The notes: generated by a model from the letters alone, not told the origin. 64,000 nucleotides of DNA from Gulosibacter sp. 10 (GCF_900163695.1 NZ_FUIC01000024.1:167843-231842), one strand, 5' to 3'; positions 34,264 to 42,623 are shown, numbered from the stretch's first letter. Program-made: numbers and translations.

Positions 34264-35688
34264 GCTCAAGCGTCCTTCACCGTCGGCGACCTCCTCCGCG
34301 ACCCTTCTCTGAGCATGAGCATCCTGGCCGGAGAGGGCGGGCAGGAGCGGGCGGTGCTCTGGGCGCACTCCTGCGAGAAGGCGGAGCCGCACCGATGGCT
34401 CGGCCCGCACGAGCTGCTGATGACGATCGGGGTGTGCGTGCCCTCCGGCAGCCGGGCCCAGGCCGAGTTCATCGCGCAGCTCGACGACGCGGGGCTCTCC
34501 GGCATCGCCATCGGCGACGACGGCATCGCGCCGCGCCTCACCAAGGCGCTCTTCGAGGCCGCCGACGAGCGGGGGTTCCCGGTGCTCGCGGCCGGGGAGA
34601 GCACGCCCTTCGCCGCAGTGGGGCGCACCGTCGCGGCGGCGAACTCGGACCGGCAGACGATGCACCTCCTGCTGCTCGCCCGCCTCTATCAGGCGGCGGG
34701 GCGCCAGGACGAGCGGACCCGGCGCAGCGGGGAGCTGCTCGGCGAGGTCTTCGGCACCGCCCTCACCGTCATCGACGAGGCGACGGGATGCGTCGTCATC
34801 GGCGACGGCGTCATCGCGGCCCCCGCGGGGAAGACCTACCCGCTGAACACGGGGCGCCCCACGAGGCTGCTCGTGGACGGCGACGCTCCGCTCGACGGGT
34901 TCTCGCTCGTGCACCTGACGCAGGTGCTCTCGGTGGACGCGAAGGGAATCCTGCAGGATGCCGAGACGCGGATCCGCGAGCGGCGCAGACTGCTCGAGCG
35001 GGTGCTGGCGGACGGCGACGCCGAGGCCTGGGCCGGCCTGCGATCGCTGTGGGGCGGGGAGCGGCGGTTCCGGGTGCTCGTGGTCGACGCCGGCGAGCGC
35101 GCGGTGCTGGCGTTCGCGCTCTCTGCGCTGCCCTGGGCGGCGGCGCCGAACGGCGGCAGGCAGATGATCGCGGTGGCCGCGGGGGAGCTCGACGCGGTCC
35201 GGGAGCTCGTCGCGGAGGCCGGGGTCGTGGCGGGCGTCTCGACCGAGTACCAGAGCCCCGCGGACCTCGCGGGGGCCGTGGCGGAGGCGGAGACGGCCCG
35301 GGAGGAGGCGTCGGCTCGCGGCGAGGCGTGGCGCGAGTTCGTCGGCCGCCGGGTCTCGCTGCTGGCGCGTTCCCGGTCCGAGTCCGACGAGATCATCCGG
35401 ATGGTGCTGGGGGAGCTCGCGGGCGACGAGCCCCGGCACGATTCGCTGCGAGAGACGCTCTTCGCCTTCCTCGACTGCGACGCGCGCTGGAATCGGACGG
35501 CGGAGGCGCTCGGCATCCACCGGCAGAGCCTCGTCTACCGCCTCGATCAGGTGGAGCGGATCACCGGGCGGAGCGTGCGCCGCGTCAAGGACCTCTCGGA
35601 GTTCTGGCTCGCGCGCTGTGCGTGGCGGGCGGACATCCGGGAAGGGAGGCGCGGCGTGCGGACGGACGGCGGCGGCCTCGCGGGATGA
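34261..35688 (+). CDS. PucR-family transcriptional regulator
   Basis: A 475-residue regulator. The N-terminal PucR domain (residues about 5-125) includes RAVLWAHSCEKAEPHRWLGPHELLMTIG; the middle is a GGDEF-like/CdaR sensor region; and the C-terminal helix-turn-helix reads WNRTAEALGIHRQSLVYRLDQVERITG (about residues 418-444). PucR proteins activate purine, polyamine or amino-acid catabolic genes in response to pathway intermediates. It is divergent from the amine oxidase/cupin operon, its likely target. The 3' end carries the left copy of a 24-bp direct repeat and half of what looks like an interrupted terminator. Confidence 0.92.
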   Translation: MAQASFTVGDLLRDPSLSMSILAGEGGQERAVLWAHSCEKAEPHRWLGPHELLMTIGVCVPSGSRAQAEFIAQLDDAGLSGIAIGDDGIAPRLTKALFEAADERGFPVLAAGESTPFAAVGRTVAAANSDRQTMHLLLLARLYQAAGRQDERTRRSGELLGEVFGTALTVIDEATGCVVIGDGVIAAPAGKTYPLNTGRPTRLLVDGDAPLDGFSLVHLTQVLSVDAKGILQDAETRIRERRRLLERVLADGDAEAWAGLRSLWGGERRFRVLVVDAGERAVLAFALSALPWAAAPNGGRQMIAVAAGELDAVRELVAEAGVVAGVSTEYQSPADLAGAVAEAETAREEASARGEAWREFVGRRVSLLARSRSESDEIIRMVLGELAGDEPRHDSLRETLFAFLDCDARWNRTAEALGIHRQSLVYRLDQVERITGRSVRRVKDLSEFWLARCAWRADIREGRRGVRTDGGGLAG

Positions 35689-35699
35689 CGGAAGGCGGG
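35676..35699. repeat. Left copy of a 24-bp direct repeat
   Basis: These 24 bases are identical to 38111-38134. They cover the last codons and stop of the PucR gene (LAG then TGA) and the first half of a stem. The DNA between the two copies holds the TetR-controlled cassette. Confidence 0.85.
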
Positions 35700-35896
35700 C
35701 GGGGCGCGGTCCGAGCTCCGCTGCCCGGCGGTGAGGTGATCCGCTGCAGCAAGGACGCGGCGTCCGGCCTGGTGAGAAGAGAGTCGCTCGGCGTCGGACC
35801 CCGGTGGTCCAGGCGGCGCGGGAGTCCGCAGGGTGCGTGTTCCGGCGGGGCGCCGCCCTGCCACGCCATGCCGGTCGGCGGCGGTGAGTGCGGGGT

Positions 35897-36778
35897 TCAG
35901 CCGTGGGGTTCCGGCGCCGTCAGGCTCGCGAGGAAGGAGCCCACCGCCTCGCGGTAAGCCTCCGGGGCGGCCTTGACGCTCTCGAGGTGATCGGCGGGGA
36001 ATTCGGCATGTCGGGCCCTGGGATATCGAGCGGCGAGGGCGCGGATCTGCTCGGGTGCGACCACGCGATCTTCGCGGCCGACCAGGAACAGCATCGGCAC
36101 GCTCGACGCCGCGGAGGTCTCGGAGTCCGGCGGCCATGTGGTGCCGAGCATCGCGATCGCGGCGGCGGCGAACGCGTCGGCGACCTTCCGGCTCCGTAGG
36201 AATCGCCTCGTGCCGGGTGGGGCGGGGAGGTTCCCTCCGGTGAGGAAGTCCTGCAGCATCGTCTCGAGGTCCAGCCCGGGGCCGCTGTCGCAGATGATGC
36301 CGTGGATCGGTGTGCACGGATGTCGGAGGCTGTGCAGGGTGGGGAAGGTCGAGAACGAGAATCCCCAGACGATGAGCTTAGGGCTGTGGGGCCAGGCCGT
36401 GTGGGCGGCCTCGACGGCGGTGCCGATGTCGCTGCTGTACCGCTGCGCGAGGTGCTGTCGCGACCGGTCGGCTCCGGAGAGTCCGTGATTCCGATGGTCG
36501 AGCATGACCACGTGATAGCCCGATTCGTGCAGCAAGGCTACCTGTCGCAGGCTAGCGGACTTGGTCAGGCCGATTCCGTGCCCGACGACGACCGTGCCGG
36601 CTCCGCTGCCGGGGATCAGCCAGAGGTGCAGGTCGACGCCGTCGGGGCTGCGGGCGATCAGCGCGGTGGCCGGGAGCCCGTGATCGTCGGGGGAGCGGTG
36701 GTGCTGCTTGCGCGGCGGATGGAGGAGCTGTCGGGCCAGTCGTCTCCCCGCTGCGGATGCCAGTGCGTCGGGGATCAT
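35897..36778 (-). CDS. Alpha/beta hydrolase
   Basis: A 293-residue hydrolase fold. It shows an HGxG-like oxyanion motif (GHGIGLT, about residue 66), strand VVMLDHRNHGLSG, nucleophile elbow G139-F-S141-F-S (Ser in place of the second Gly of GxSxG), acid in VGREDRVV and the terminal His in ADHLES. It may be an esterase, lipase or lactonase; no substrate is evident. The ATG at 36778 overlaps the stop of the TetR gene (ATGA). It is third in a small operon with an SRPBCC protein and TetR, lying between 24-bp direct repeats, and its sequence seems slightly less GC-extreme than that of its neighbours. Confidence 0.9.
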   Translation of the reverse strand: MIPDALASAAGRRLARQLLHPPRKQHHRSPDDHGLPATALIARSPDGVDLHLWLIPGSGAGTVVVGHGIGLTKSASLRQVALLHESGYHVVMLDHRNHGLSGADRSRQHLAQRYSSDIGTAVEAAHTAWPHSPKLIVWGFSFSTFPTLHSLRHPCTPIHGIICDSGPGLDLETMLQDFLTGGNLPAPPGTRRFLRSRKVADAFAAAAIAMLGTTWPPDSETSAASSVPMLFLVGREDRVVAPEQIRALAARYPRARHAEFPADHLESVKAAPEAYREAVGSFLASLTAPEPHG

Positions 36779-37371
36779 GCGCCGGTGCTCCTCGCGTCGA
36801 GTGCGGCGAGGGCCGCGGCTGTCACGACATGGAGCAGTCGTCGCGGCGGGCGTCCGTCGCGGAGTGCCTGACGCGCGGCGGCGTAGGGGATCTCGATCAG
36901 CGCGAAACCGGCTGCGCCGAGCGTTTCCGAGTCGGCCGTGCCGAAACGGCGGCAGGTGAAGCACACCACGGCGCGCTTCACCTCGTCGTTGAGGGTGGCG
37001 AGCTCCTCGCCGAGCTGCTCGGGCCAGAGCGCGATCAGGTCGTCGCGGCGATACATGGTGAGGATCGTCGCCTCGCCTCGGTTCGTCGCCGTCCAGTCGA
37101 GGGTGTGCCGGACCGCGCCGCGAGCCGCCCGTTCGGGATCGTCGTGGCCGAGTGCTTCGAGGAACCCCCGTTGGAACCGCTTCACGGTGCGTACCCACAA
37201 GGTTGCCAGGATGAGGTCGCGCGAGGTGAAGCGGTGATAGATAGACCCGGATGGGGCGCCGAGGCGTTTCGCGATCGCGACGACGCTGGCGGACTGGGGC
37301 CCGTCATCCGCGATCAGCGCGAGGGCGGCGTCGAGGATGTCCTCGTCGGTGTACTTCGCGGTGCGTCCCAT
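36775..37371 (-). CDS. TetR-family transcriptional repressor
   Basis: A 198-residue TetR protein: N-terminal helix-turn-helix ILDAALALIADDGPQSASVVAIAKRLGAPSGSIYHRFTSRDLIL (about residues 10-53), then an all-helical ligand domain. The ATG at 37371 (MGRTAKYTDED) is chosen since it follows the stop of the upstream gene by one base; a longer frame to 37398 would overlap it. The perfect dyad TAGAGA-GATG-TCTCTA at 37972-37987, upstream of the operon, is the probable operator, so the cassette would be self-repressed and induced by a ligand of the TetR protein. Confidence 0.93.
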   Translation of the reverse strand: MGRTAKYTDEDILDAALALIADDGPQSASVVAIAKRLGAPSGSIYHRFTSRDLILATLWVRTVKRFQRGFLEALGHDDPERAARGAVRHTLDWTATNRGEATILTMYRRDDLIALWPEQLGEELATLNDEVKRAVVCFTCRRFGTADSETLGAAGFALIEIPYAAARQALRDGRPPRRLLHVVTAAALAALDARSTGA

Positions 37372-37372
37372 C

Positions 37373-37948
37373 TCATCGACCTCCGTCGTTCGGCGCACCG
37401 CTCGCGCAGGCCGGGGCGGGTGTCTGCTCGGCGAGCATCCGGAGCGTGCGCAGCTGCTTGCGCATCATGAGCAGATCGCCCCACGCGAGCAGGTAGCGGC
37501 GCGGCCTTCCCAGTCCTGAACCGATCGGCGGCATCCGCAGATCGCCGCGCAGCACCGTGCGGTCGGAGTCGGCGGGGACGATCGCGTACCGCACGGTGAT
37601 GGAACCGAACGTTCTGGTCGGCCAGCCCGGCCGCATGCGGATCGTCAGCGAGCGATTCGGCTCGAACCCGATGAGGGTGAAGATCGTCATGACCCGCTGT
37701 CCGGTGCGCAGTACGGTCAGCGACGGATCGGGGATGCGCGGGCTGCGTCGGCCGAGGTTGTCGAGCCAGTCATAGCTGTACGGAGCGCGCCGGAGCTGGC
37801 ACAGCCATAGGAACAGCGCCTCGGGCGCCGCGGTGGATTCGACCGCGCGCGCGGCGAGGCGCCGTTGCGTTCCGTCGTCTTCGCGTTCGATGCCGTCGGT
37901 ACTGCCCCAGTTCCACGGCAGGTCTCGCAGGGCGCGGACTTCGGTCAT
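37373..37948 (-). CDS. SRPBCC-fold (polyketide cyclase-like) protein
   Basis: A 191-residue protein with SRPBCC features: RAVESTAAPEALFLWLCQLRRAPYSYDWLDNLGRRSP near the N-terminus, then beta strands and a long C-terminal helix (RRYLLAWGDLLMMRKQLRTLRML). The family binds hydrophobic ligands in a cavity. The motif APYSYDWLDN recurs in actinobacterial relatives without assigned function. It is first in the TetR-controlled operon, so its ligand may be the compound sensed or hydrolysed by the cassette. Confidence 0.8.
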   Translation of the reverse strand: MTEVRALRDLPWNWGSTDGIEREDDGTQRRLAARAVESTAAPEALFLWLCQLRRAPYSYDWLDNLGRRSPRIPDPSLTVLRTGQRVMTIFTLIGFEPNRSLTIRMRPGWPTRTFGSITVRYAIVPADSDRTVLRGDLRMPPIGSGLGRPRRYLLAWGDLLMMRKQLRTLRMLAEQTPAPACASGAPNDGGR

Positions 37949-37971
37949 GACGGCCTCCTTTCCCGATGAAT

Positions 37972-37987
37972 TAGAGAGATGTCTCTA
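37972..37987. promoter_or_regulatory. Probable TetR operator TAGAGA-N4-TCTCTA
   Basis: A perfect dyad lies 24 bp upstream of the first gene of the SRPBCC-TetR-hydrolase operon, in an AT-richer stretch suited to a promoter (ATTATG nearby). Position and symmetry are typical for autoregulating TetR proteins. Confidence 0.7.
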
Positions 37988-38110
37988 TTATGTCGGAAGA
38001 GTGGGCCGTTGGCGAGAGCTGTATCGCTCGGCGGAGAGCGGTCTGCAGGCGTCGGCGCTTGTGCTCCGCCCTCGACCGAACGCGGGCGCCGGGGCGAGGG
38101 CGGGCGGCAG

Positions 38111-38134
38111 CCTCGCGGGATGACGGAAGGCGGG
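38111..38134. repeat. Right copy of a 24-bp direct repeat
   Basis: Identical to 35676-35699. Here the repeat leads into a complete hairpin (38124-38163), while the left copy leads only into its first half. Read in the right frame it even contains the LAG-stop codons of the PucR tail, without an upstream PucR gene. Confidence 0.85.
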
Positions 38135-38163
38135 TGGGCGCGAACCGCCCCGCCCGCCCTCCG
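38124..38163. terminator. Strong GC hairpin at the 3' end of the dehydratase gene
   Basis: CGGAAGGCGGGTGGGCG pairs with CGCCCCGCCCGCCCTCCG around CGAAC, with one mismatch and one bulge. It lies 9 bp past the minus-strand dehydratase stop and would also have served the PucR gene if the cassette between the direct repeats were absent. Confidence 0.65.
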
Positions 38164-38172
38164 CGTGCGCCG

Positions 38173-39297
38173 TCAGAGGCTCCAGCTCATGACCGGGGCG
38201 CCCAGCACCTCCTCGTCCACCTCGATGCCGAGCCCCGGCAGTGCGGGCGGGAGCACTCCGCCGTCCCGCTCCGAGGGCTCGAACCTCGCGGTGGTGAGGG
38301 TCACCATGTCGGAGGTCTTCAGCACGCATCGCAGCAGGTGCGGCGGCACGGTGGCGGCGAGGTGGACGATCGCCGCGAAGGCGACATCCGAGCCGACCGT
38401 GTCCTGCACGCTGACGGTGAGGCCCGCGGCGCGCGCGATATCGCGCTGACGGCGGCCGGGGGTGAGGCCGCCGGCCGGCGTCACCTTGAGGCCGAAGCCA
38501 TCGGCCGCGTCGGTCTGGATGGCATGGACGAGGTCGTCGTCGTTCTGCACCAGCTCGTCGAGGATGATCGGGTAGGGGGAGCGCTTGCGGACGGTGAGGG
38601 TCTCCCGCCAGGTCGGGCAGGGGGATTCGAGCACGAAGTCCAGGCCGTCGGGCAGCACGCTGAACAGTCGGAGCGCGGATTCCGGCGACAACCCGGCGTT
38701 CGCATCGACGAGGAAGTACTCGCCGGGTCTGCGGTCCGCGAGGCAGGCGACGATGCGCTCGGCGTCGAGCGCCGGGCCGCCCTCGCTGTCGGCGGCCCCG
38801 ATCTTCACCGAGTGCCCGCGGTACCCGCGCGCCCGGTGGTCGGCGACCCGCGCGCGCATCTCCTCGGGATCGCCGGCGTGGATGGAGGAGATCGTGGGCA
38901 TCGGCACGCCCGTCGCCCCGCCCAGGAGCTCGCAGACGGGCATCTCGAGGGCCTTGCCCAGCAGGTCCCAGCAGGCGATGTCGATGGGCGCCTTGGCGAA
39001 GTTGTGCCCCAGCAGGGCGGTGTCCATCAGGTCGTTGACGCGGTCCACCTGGCGCGGGTCCCGGCCGAGCAGCAGCGGCGCGAGCTCCTCGATGACGGGG
39101 CGGACGCCGCGGGTGTGGGCCGCGACGTAGGTCGAGCCGAACGGGGTGCTCTCGCCCCAGCCCTGTAGGCCCGTATCGGTGGTCAGCCGGACGAAGGTGC
39201 CGCCGAAGGAGGTGTAGGTGCGGCCCTTCGAGAGGTGATAGGTGCCTCCTGAGTAGGGCAGGTCGCGTTCGTAGAGGTCGATCCTGGTGATCTTCAT
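38173..39297 (-). CDS. Enolase-superfamily dehydratase, probably cis-3-hydroxy-L-proline dehydratase-like
   Basis: A 374-residue mandelate racemase/muconate lactonizing family enzyme. Candidate catalytic residues: K165 in HSVKIG, metal ligands D198 (VDAN), E224 (LESP) and D247 (ILDEL), and K271 (GLKVTP). The N-terminal GGTYHLSKGRTYTSFGGTFVRLTTD and ESTPFGSTYVAAH are, from memory, the pattern of cis-3-hydroxy-L-proline dehydratases; other acid-sugar or amino-acid substrates remain possible. It overlaps the upstream dehydrogenase gene by four bases, and IclR genes lie next door. Confidence 0.85.
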   Translation of the reverse strand: MKITRIDLYERDLPYSGGTYHLSKGRTYTSFGGTFVRLTTDTGLQGWGESTPFGSTYVAAHTRGVRPVIEELAPLLLGRDPRQVDRVNDLMDTALLGHNFAKAPIDIACWDLLGKALEMPVCELLGGATGVPMPTISSIHAGDPEEMRARVADHRARGYRGHSVKIGAADSEGGPALDAERIVACLADRRPGEYFLVDANAGLSPESALRLFSVLPDGLDFVLESPCPTWRETLTVRKRSPYPIILDELVQNDDDLVHAIQTDAADGFGLKVTPAGGLTPGRRQRDIARAAGLTVSVQDTVGSDVAFAAIVHLAATVPPHLLRCVLKTSDMVTLTTARFEPSERDGGVLPPALPGLGIEVDEEVLGAPVMSWSL

Positions 39298-40394
39298 GCG
39301 CGCTCGGCTCCGTCTCCTGCGTCGGCGGGCGGGAGCAGGACGAGCTTGCCCGCGTACTTCTTGGCGAGGAAGTCCTCCTGCGCGGCGCGGATCTCGGCCA
39401 GCGGGTAGGTCTTCGAGACGAGCGGGCGGATCTCGTCCGCCTCGATGTAGCGGATGAGGTTCTCGAAGACCTCGTCCTCCTGGAAGGTGCAGCCGAAGAG
39501 GCTGAGATCGTTGAGGTAGACGGTGCGGAGGTCGAGCTCGGTGATGGGGCCGCCGATGGCGCCCGCGAGCGCGTAGCGGCCGCCCTTCCGGAGCAGGCCG
39601 AGGGTCCTGCCCACGGCGGGGCCGCCGACCACGTCGAGGATCGCGTCGATGCTGCCGCCCTCGAGCGTCTCGACGGGGTCCGTGGTGCGGTCGATCGTGC
39701 GCTGCGCGCCGGCCTCGAGCACCTGCTGCGCCTTGCTCTCGGAGCAGACGCCGATGACGACGGCGCCGCGGCGTGCCGCGAGCTGCACCGCGGCGAGGCC
39801 GACCCCGCCGGAGGCGCCGAAGACGAGCACCCGTTCGCCTTCGGCGACGCCGGCGCGGTGCAGCATGTTCTCGGCGGTCGAGTACGCGCACGGGATGGCG
39901 GCCAGCTCGGCGTCGGTCCAATCGCTGTCCACCGCGTAGGTCTCGCGCGAGGGGGCGACGGCGTACTGGGCGAACCCGCCGTCGCATTCGCTGCCGAACG
40001 TCCAGCACTCGTACGGCCGGTAGTCGACGTAGCTGCGGAGCATGTTGCGGACGAGCACCCGCTCGCCGATGCGGCCGCCGTCGACCCGCTCGCCCACCGC
40101 GACGATGCGTCCGCACACGTCGGCGCCCTGGATGCGCGGGAAGCCGAGCGCCTGGCCGGTCCACGAGGCGTCCGTCTCCTCGACCTCCTCGAAGCCGCTT
40201 GCGCCGCCCGATCCGGTGCCGCTCTCGATGGTCTTGGAGTACCAGCCGATCCTGGTGTTGATATCGGTGTTGTTGACCGCGCTCGCCCCGACCCGGATGA
40301 GGACCTCATCCGGCCCCGGGGCGGGCGTCGGCACGTCTTCGCGGTATTCGAGCCGTTCGAGGCCGCCGTGGCCCGTCAGCAGGACTGCGGTCAT
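39294..40394 (-). CDS. Zinc-type/quinone-oxidoreductase-like alcohol dehydrogenase (MDR family)
   Basis: A 366-residue medium-chain dehydrogenase/reductase: GroES-like N-terminal domain (VLIRVGASAVNNTDINTRIGWYS; GADVCGRIVAVG) and a Rossmann domain with VFGASGGVGLAAVQLA. The zinc-ligand Cys positions of classic alcohol dehydrogenases are mostly absent, so it is closer to quinone oxidoreductase-type members. The ATG at 40394 lacks a Shine-Dalgarno sequence. An in-frame TTG at 40415, nine bases after AAAGGAA, may be the true start. It is coupled to the dehydratase gene by ATGA and divergent from an IclR regulator. Confidence 0.9.
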   Translation of the reverse strand: MTAVLLTGHGGLERLEYREDVPTPAPGPDEVLIRVGASAVNNTDINTRIGWYSKTIESGTGSGGASGFEEVEETDASWTGQALGFPRIQGADVCGRIVAVGERVDGGRIGERVLVRNMLRSYVDYRPYECWTFGSECDGGFAQYAVAPSRETYAVDSDWTDAELAAIPCAYSTAENMLHRAGVAEGERVLVFGASGGVGLAAVQLAARRGAVVIGVCSESKAQQVLEAGAQRTIDRTTDPVETLEGGSIDAILDVVGGPAVGRTLGLLRKGGRYALAGAIGGPITELDLRTVYLNDLSLFGCTFQEDEVFENLIRYIEADEIRPLVSKTYPLAEIRAAQEDFLAKKYAGKLVLLPPADAGDGAERA

Positions 40395-40492
40395 CGTCTC
40401 AGGGAGTGCGCCCAATTCCGACCGTTCCTTTCGTTCTTGCGCGTCATCGCGCGTGAGGCAGGTGATGTGGCAGAGGCGTCCGAAGGCATGGT

Positions 40493-40507
40493 GTCCAATT
40501 GACGGAC
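40493..40507. promoter_or_regulatory. Inverted repeat GTCC-N7-GGAC in the divergent ADH/IclR promoter
   Basis: GTCCAATTGACGGAC is a 15-bp dyad like the operators of IclR proteins. It lies about 100 bp from each of the two divergent starts (40394 and 40610), and TCCGAA repeats flank it. The likely binder is the IclR protein at 40610. Confidence 0.45.
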
Positions 40508-40609
40508 GCAATGTCCGAAACTACCATCGCCGAGGATCGGGGGCAAGGGCGGCACCGGGTTCGAGGCGAACTACCATGGACCGGGATCCAAGGAAGCGGT
40601 GACCACTCG

Positions 40610-41419
40610 ATGAAGGCTGAACCCCTCGACCCGCAGGGCGGCGACCCGGCGGATGGCGGCGCCCCGGAGCAGCTGAACCGCTCCGCGCTGCGAGCCGCTT
40701 CGCTGCTGCTCGCGGTCGGCGAGCACCCCGAGGGGGTCTCCGCCGCCGAGCTGGCCGCGGAGGCCGGCATCCCGCGGCCCACGGTGTTCCGCATCCTGCT
40801 GAGCCTCGCCCATACCGGGCTGCTGGCGCGGGACGGCGGGAGGTTCTCGCTCGGCTGGAAGGCGGCGCACCTGGGGCGCCTCGCCGATCCCCATCGGGGG
40901 ATCCTGTCGAAGATCCAGGCGATCGTCGAGGCGCTCGCGGAGGAGTTCGACGAGTCGGTCGCGTATTCGGCCGTGACGGGGCGGACGGGGCAGGAGGTGA
41001 TCGCCGAGGCCGAGGGGTCCCGGCTGCTCGCCCCCTCTCGCCGGTACATCGGCCGGGAGTTCCCGCTCCACGCGAGCGCCACCGGGAAGCTGATGCTCGC
41101 GCATCTGCCCGAGGGCGAGGCGGAGGAGATCCTGCCGGAGCGCCTCGAGGCCCTCACCTCGCGGACGATCACCGACCGGGACGCGCTGCGGAGGGAGCTC
41201 GCCGCCATCCGGGATCAGGGCTTCGTCACCCTCGACGGCGAGCTCGAGGAGGGCCTCTACGCGGTCGCGGTGCCGGTCCGCGACGGCGCCGGGAGGCTGG
41301 CCGGCGTCCTCGCCGTCTCGGGATTGGATCAGCGGATGAAGACGCGCTCCGTCGACGCCTACGTGCGCGGGCTGCGAGGTGCGGCGGACCGCCTCGCGGG
41401 TCTGCTCGGCAGTCGCTGA
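40610..41419 (+). CDS. IclR-family transcriptional regulator (first)
   Basis: A 269-residue regulator with an N-terminal winged helix (AASLLLAVGEHPEGVSAAELAAEAGIPRPTVFRILLSL) and a C-terminal GAF-like effector domain (RRYIGREFPLHASATGKLMLAHLPEG). It is divergent from the dehydrogenase/dehydratase operon, which it probably controls. ATG 40610 is used; AAGGAAG lies rather far upstream (about 13 bases), and a longer frame from 40499 would run through the presumed operator. It ends 9 bp from the convergent second IclR gene. Confidence 0.92.
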   Translation: MKAEPLDPQGGDPADGGAPEQLNRSALRAASLLLAVGEHPEGVSAAELAAEAGIPRPTVFRILLSLAHTGLLARDGGRFSLGWKAAHLGRLADPHRGILSKIQAIVEALAEEFDESVAYSAVTGRTGQEVIAEAEGSRLLAPSRRYIGREFPLHASATGKLMLAHLPEGEAEEILPERLEALTSRTITDRDALRRELAAIRDQGFVTLDGELEEGLYAVAVPVRDGAGRLAGVLAVSGLDQRMKTRSVDAYVRGLRGAADRLAGLLGSR

Positions 41420-41428
41420 GGCGGCGGG

Positions 41429-42229
41429 TCAGAGCGTCGCGGCGATCGCCGCGGCGATGCGGAGCCCGGTGTCGATCGTGGAGGGCAGCGCTTCGGAGTT
41501 GAGGCGCTGCGAGGGGCCGTTGATGGTGAGGATGCCGATGAGCCCGCCCGATTCCTCGCGCACGGGCAGGCCGATCGAGAACAGCCCTTCCTCGAGCTCC
41601 TCGTCGAGTACCGCGTAGCCCTGAACGCGGACCTTCTGGACATCGGCGAGGAGGGCGGTCCGGGTGCCGATGGTCTTGGGGGTGAAGAGGTCGAGGTGCT
41701 CGGGCAGGGCGTCCAGGATCCGCGAATCGTCCACCTCGGCGAGGGCGATCTTCCCGGAGGCGCTCGCGTGCAGCGGATAGACGCCGCCCACGTACCGGTG
41801 GGTGACGCTGAGCATCCGGGAGCCCGAGGCCTCGGCGATCACCTCGAACTCGAGATCGCTGCGCATCATCGCGAAGCTCAGGCTCTCGTCGAGCTGTGCG
41901 GCGTAGGAGTCGAGGATCGGCTGCACGCGGTGGACCGCGCTCTCGTAGGGATCGGCGAGGCGGCCGAGCCGCGCGAGCTGCCAGCCCAGCTTGTAGCGCC
42001 CGTCGTGGCGGTCGACGAAATCGGCGTGCTCCAGGGTGAGCAGCAGCCTGGACGCGGTCGGGCGCGAGAGGCGCGCGGCGTTGGCCACCTCCGTGACGGT
42101 CATGCCCTGGGGGCTCCGGCCCAGCTGCCCGAGGATCATCGTGGCCTTCATGACCGACTTGTTGATCTGCTCGCCCTGCTCGTGCGCCTCCGTCGGGTTC
42201 TGCGGGGCTTGGTCGGTGGGCGGCTGCAT
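41429..42229 (-). CDS. IclR-family transcriptional regulator (second)
   Basis: A 266-residue IclR protein: winged helix (KATMILGQLGRSPQGMTVTEVANAARLSRPTASRLLLTLE, about residues 24-63) and effector domain with HRYVGGVYPLHASASGKIAL. It shows the same architecture and moderate similarity to the first IclR. It is divergent from the FMN monooxygenase operon, whose promoter contains a fitting dyad. ATG 42229 follows GAGG at nine bases; ATG 42256 is an in-frame alternative. Confidence 0.92.
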   Translation of the reverse strand: MQPPTDQAPQNPTEAHEQGEQINKSVMKATMILGQLGRSPQGMTVTEVANAARLSRPTASRLLLTLEHADFVDRHDGRYKLGWQLARLGRLADPYESAVHRVQPILDSYAAQLDESLSFAMMRSDLEFEVIAEASGSRMLSVTHRYVGGVYPLHASASGKIALAEVDDSRILDALPEHLDLFTPKTIGTRTALLADVQKVRVQGYAVLDEELEEGLFSIGLPVREESGGLIGILTINGPSQRLNSEALPSTIDTGLRIAAAIAATL

Positions 42230-42377
42230 CGGTCGGGACCTCGAATCCGGGGGCATGGCGTCGTCGTGCGGGGTATCCCTCCCATGGTAGGGGCTGCCCC
42301 GAGGTCGGACGCGGCACGGTCGGCGCGGGCGGGGTGCGAGGGATCGGTCCCGGTGCGATTCAGCACTTCGAGCGCTT

Positions 42378-42407
42378 GCTATGTGAACGCAGCTCTCGCT
42401 ATGTGAA
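42378..42407. promoter_or_regulatory. Direct repeat GCTATGTGAA, two copies 20 bp apart
   Basis: GCTATGTGAA occurs at 42378-42387 and 42398-42407. The 20-bp start-to-start distance is about two helical turns, placing both on one face of the DNA. The site lies between the second IclR gene and the monooxygenase promoter and might be an activator site. The rest of 42230-42623 is the regulatory region described in the next entries. Confidence 0.5.
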
Positions 42408-42519
42408 GATTCTTCGAGTTGTGAATCGGCAGGACTTGAGGCGCTCGTCGCCCTTGGTCGGGCCAATTGCATTGAGAACATAAGGATTTTGCCGGAGTTT
42501 CGAGAACGAGGAGTGCGGG

Positions 42520-42572
42520 TTGACACTGTTTCAACGCCATCGTAAAGTGAGCGGCGCGTTCAGAAATTGAAC
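42520..42572 (+). promoter_or_regulatory. Promoter (TTGACA-N17-TAAAGT) and IclR-like operator of the monooxygenase operon
   Basis: -35 TTGACA at 42520-42525 and -10 TAAAGT at 42543-42548 are 17 bp apart, a near-consensus vegetative promoter. Ten bases further lies the dyad GTTCAGAAATTGAAC (42558-42572), close to the transcription start, where a bound IclR protein would repress. The form resembles GTTCG...CGAAC sites known for PcaR/PobR-type IclR regulators. Confidence 0.75.
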
Positions 42573-42623
42573 GAATACTCAAGGTTGAGCCCACGCAGGC
42601 ACGAGTCCAAGGAAGCACCGCGC

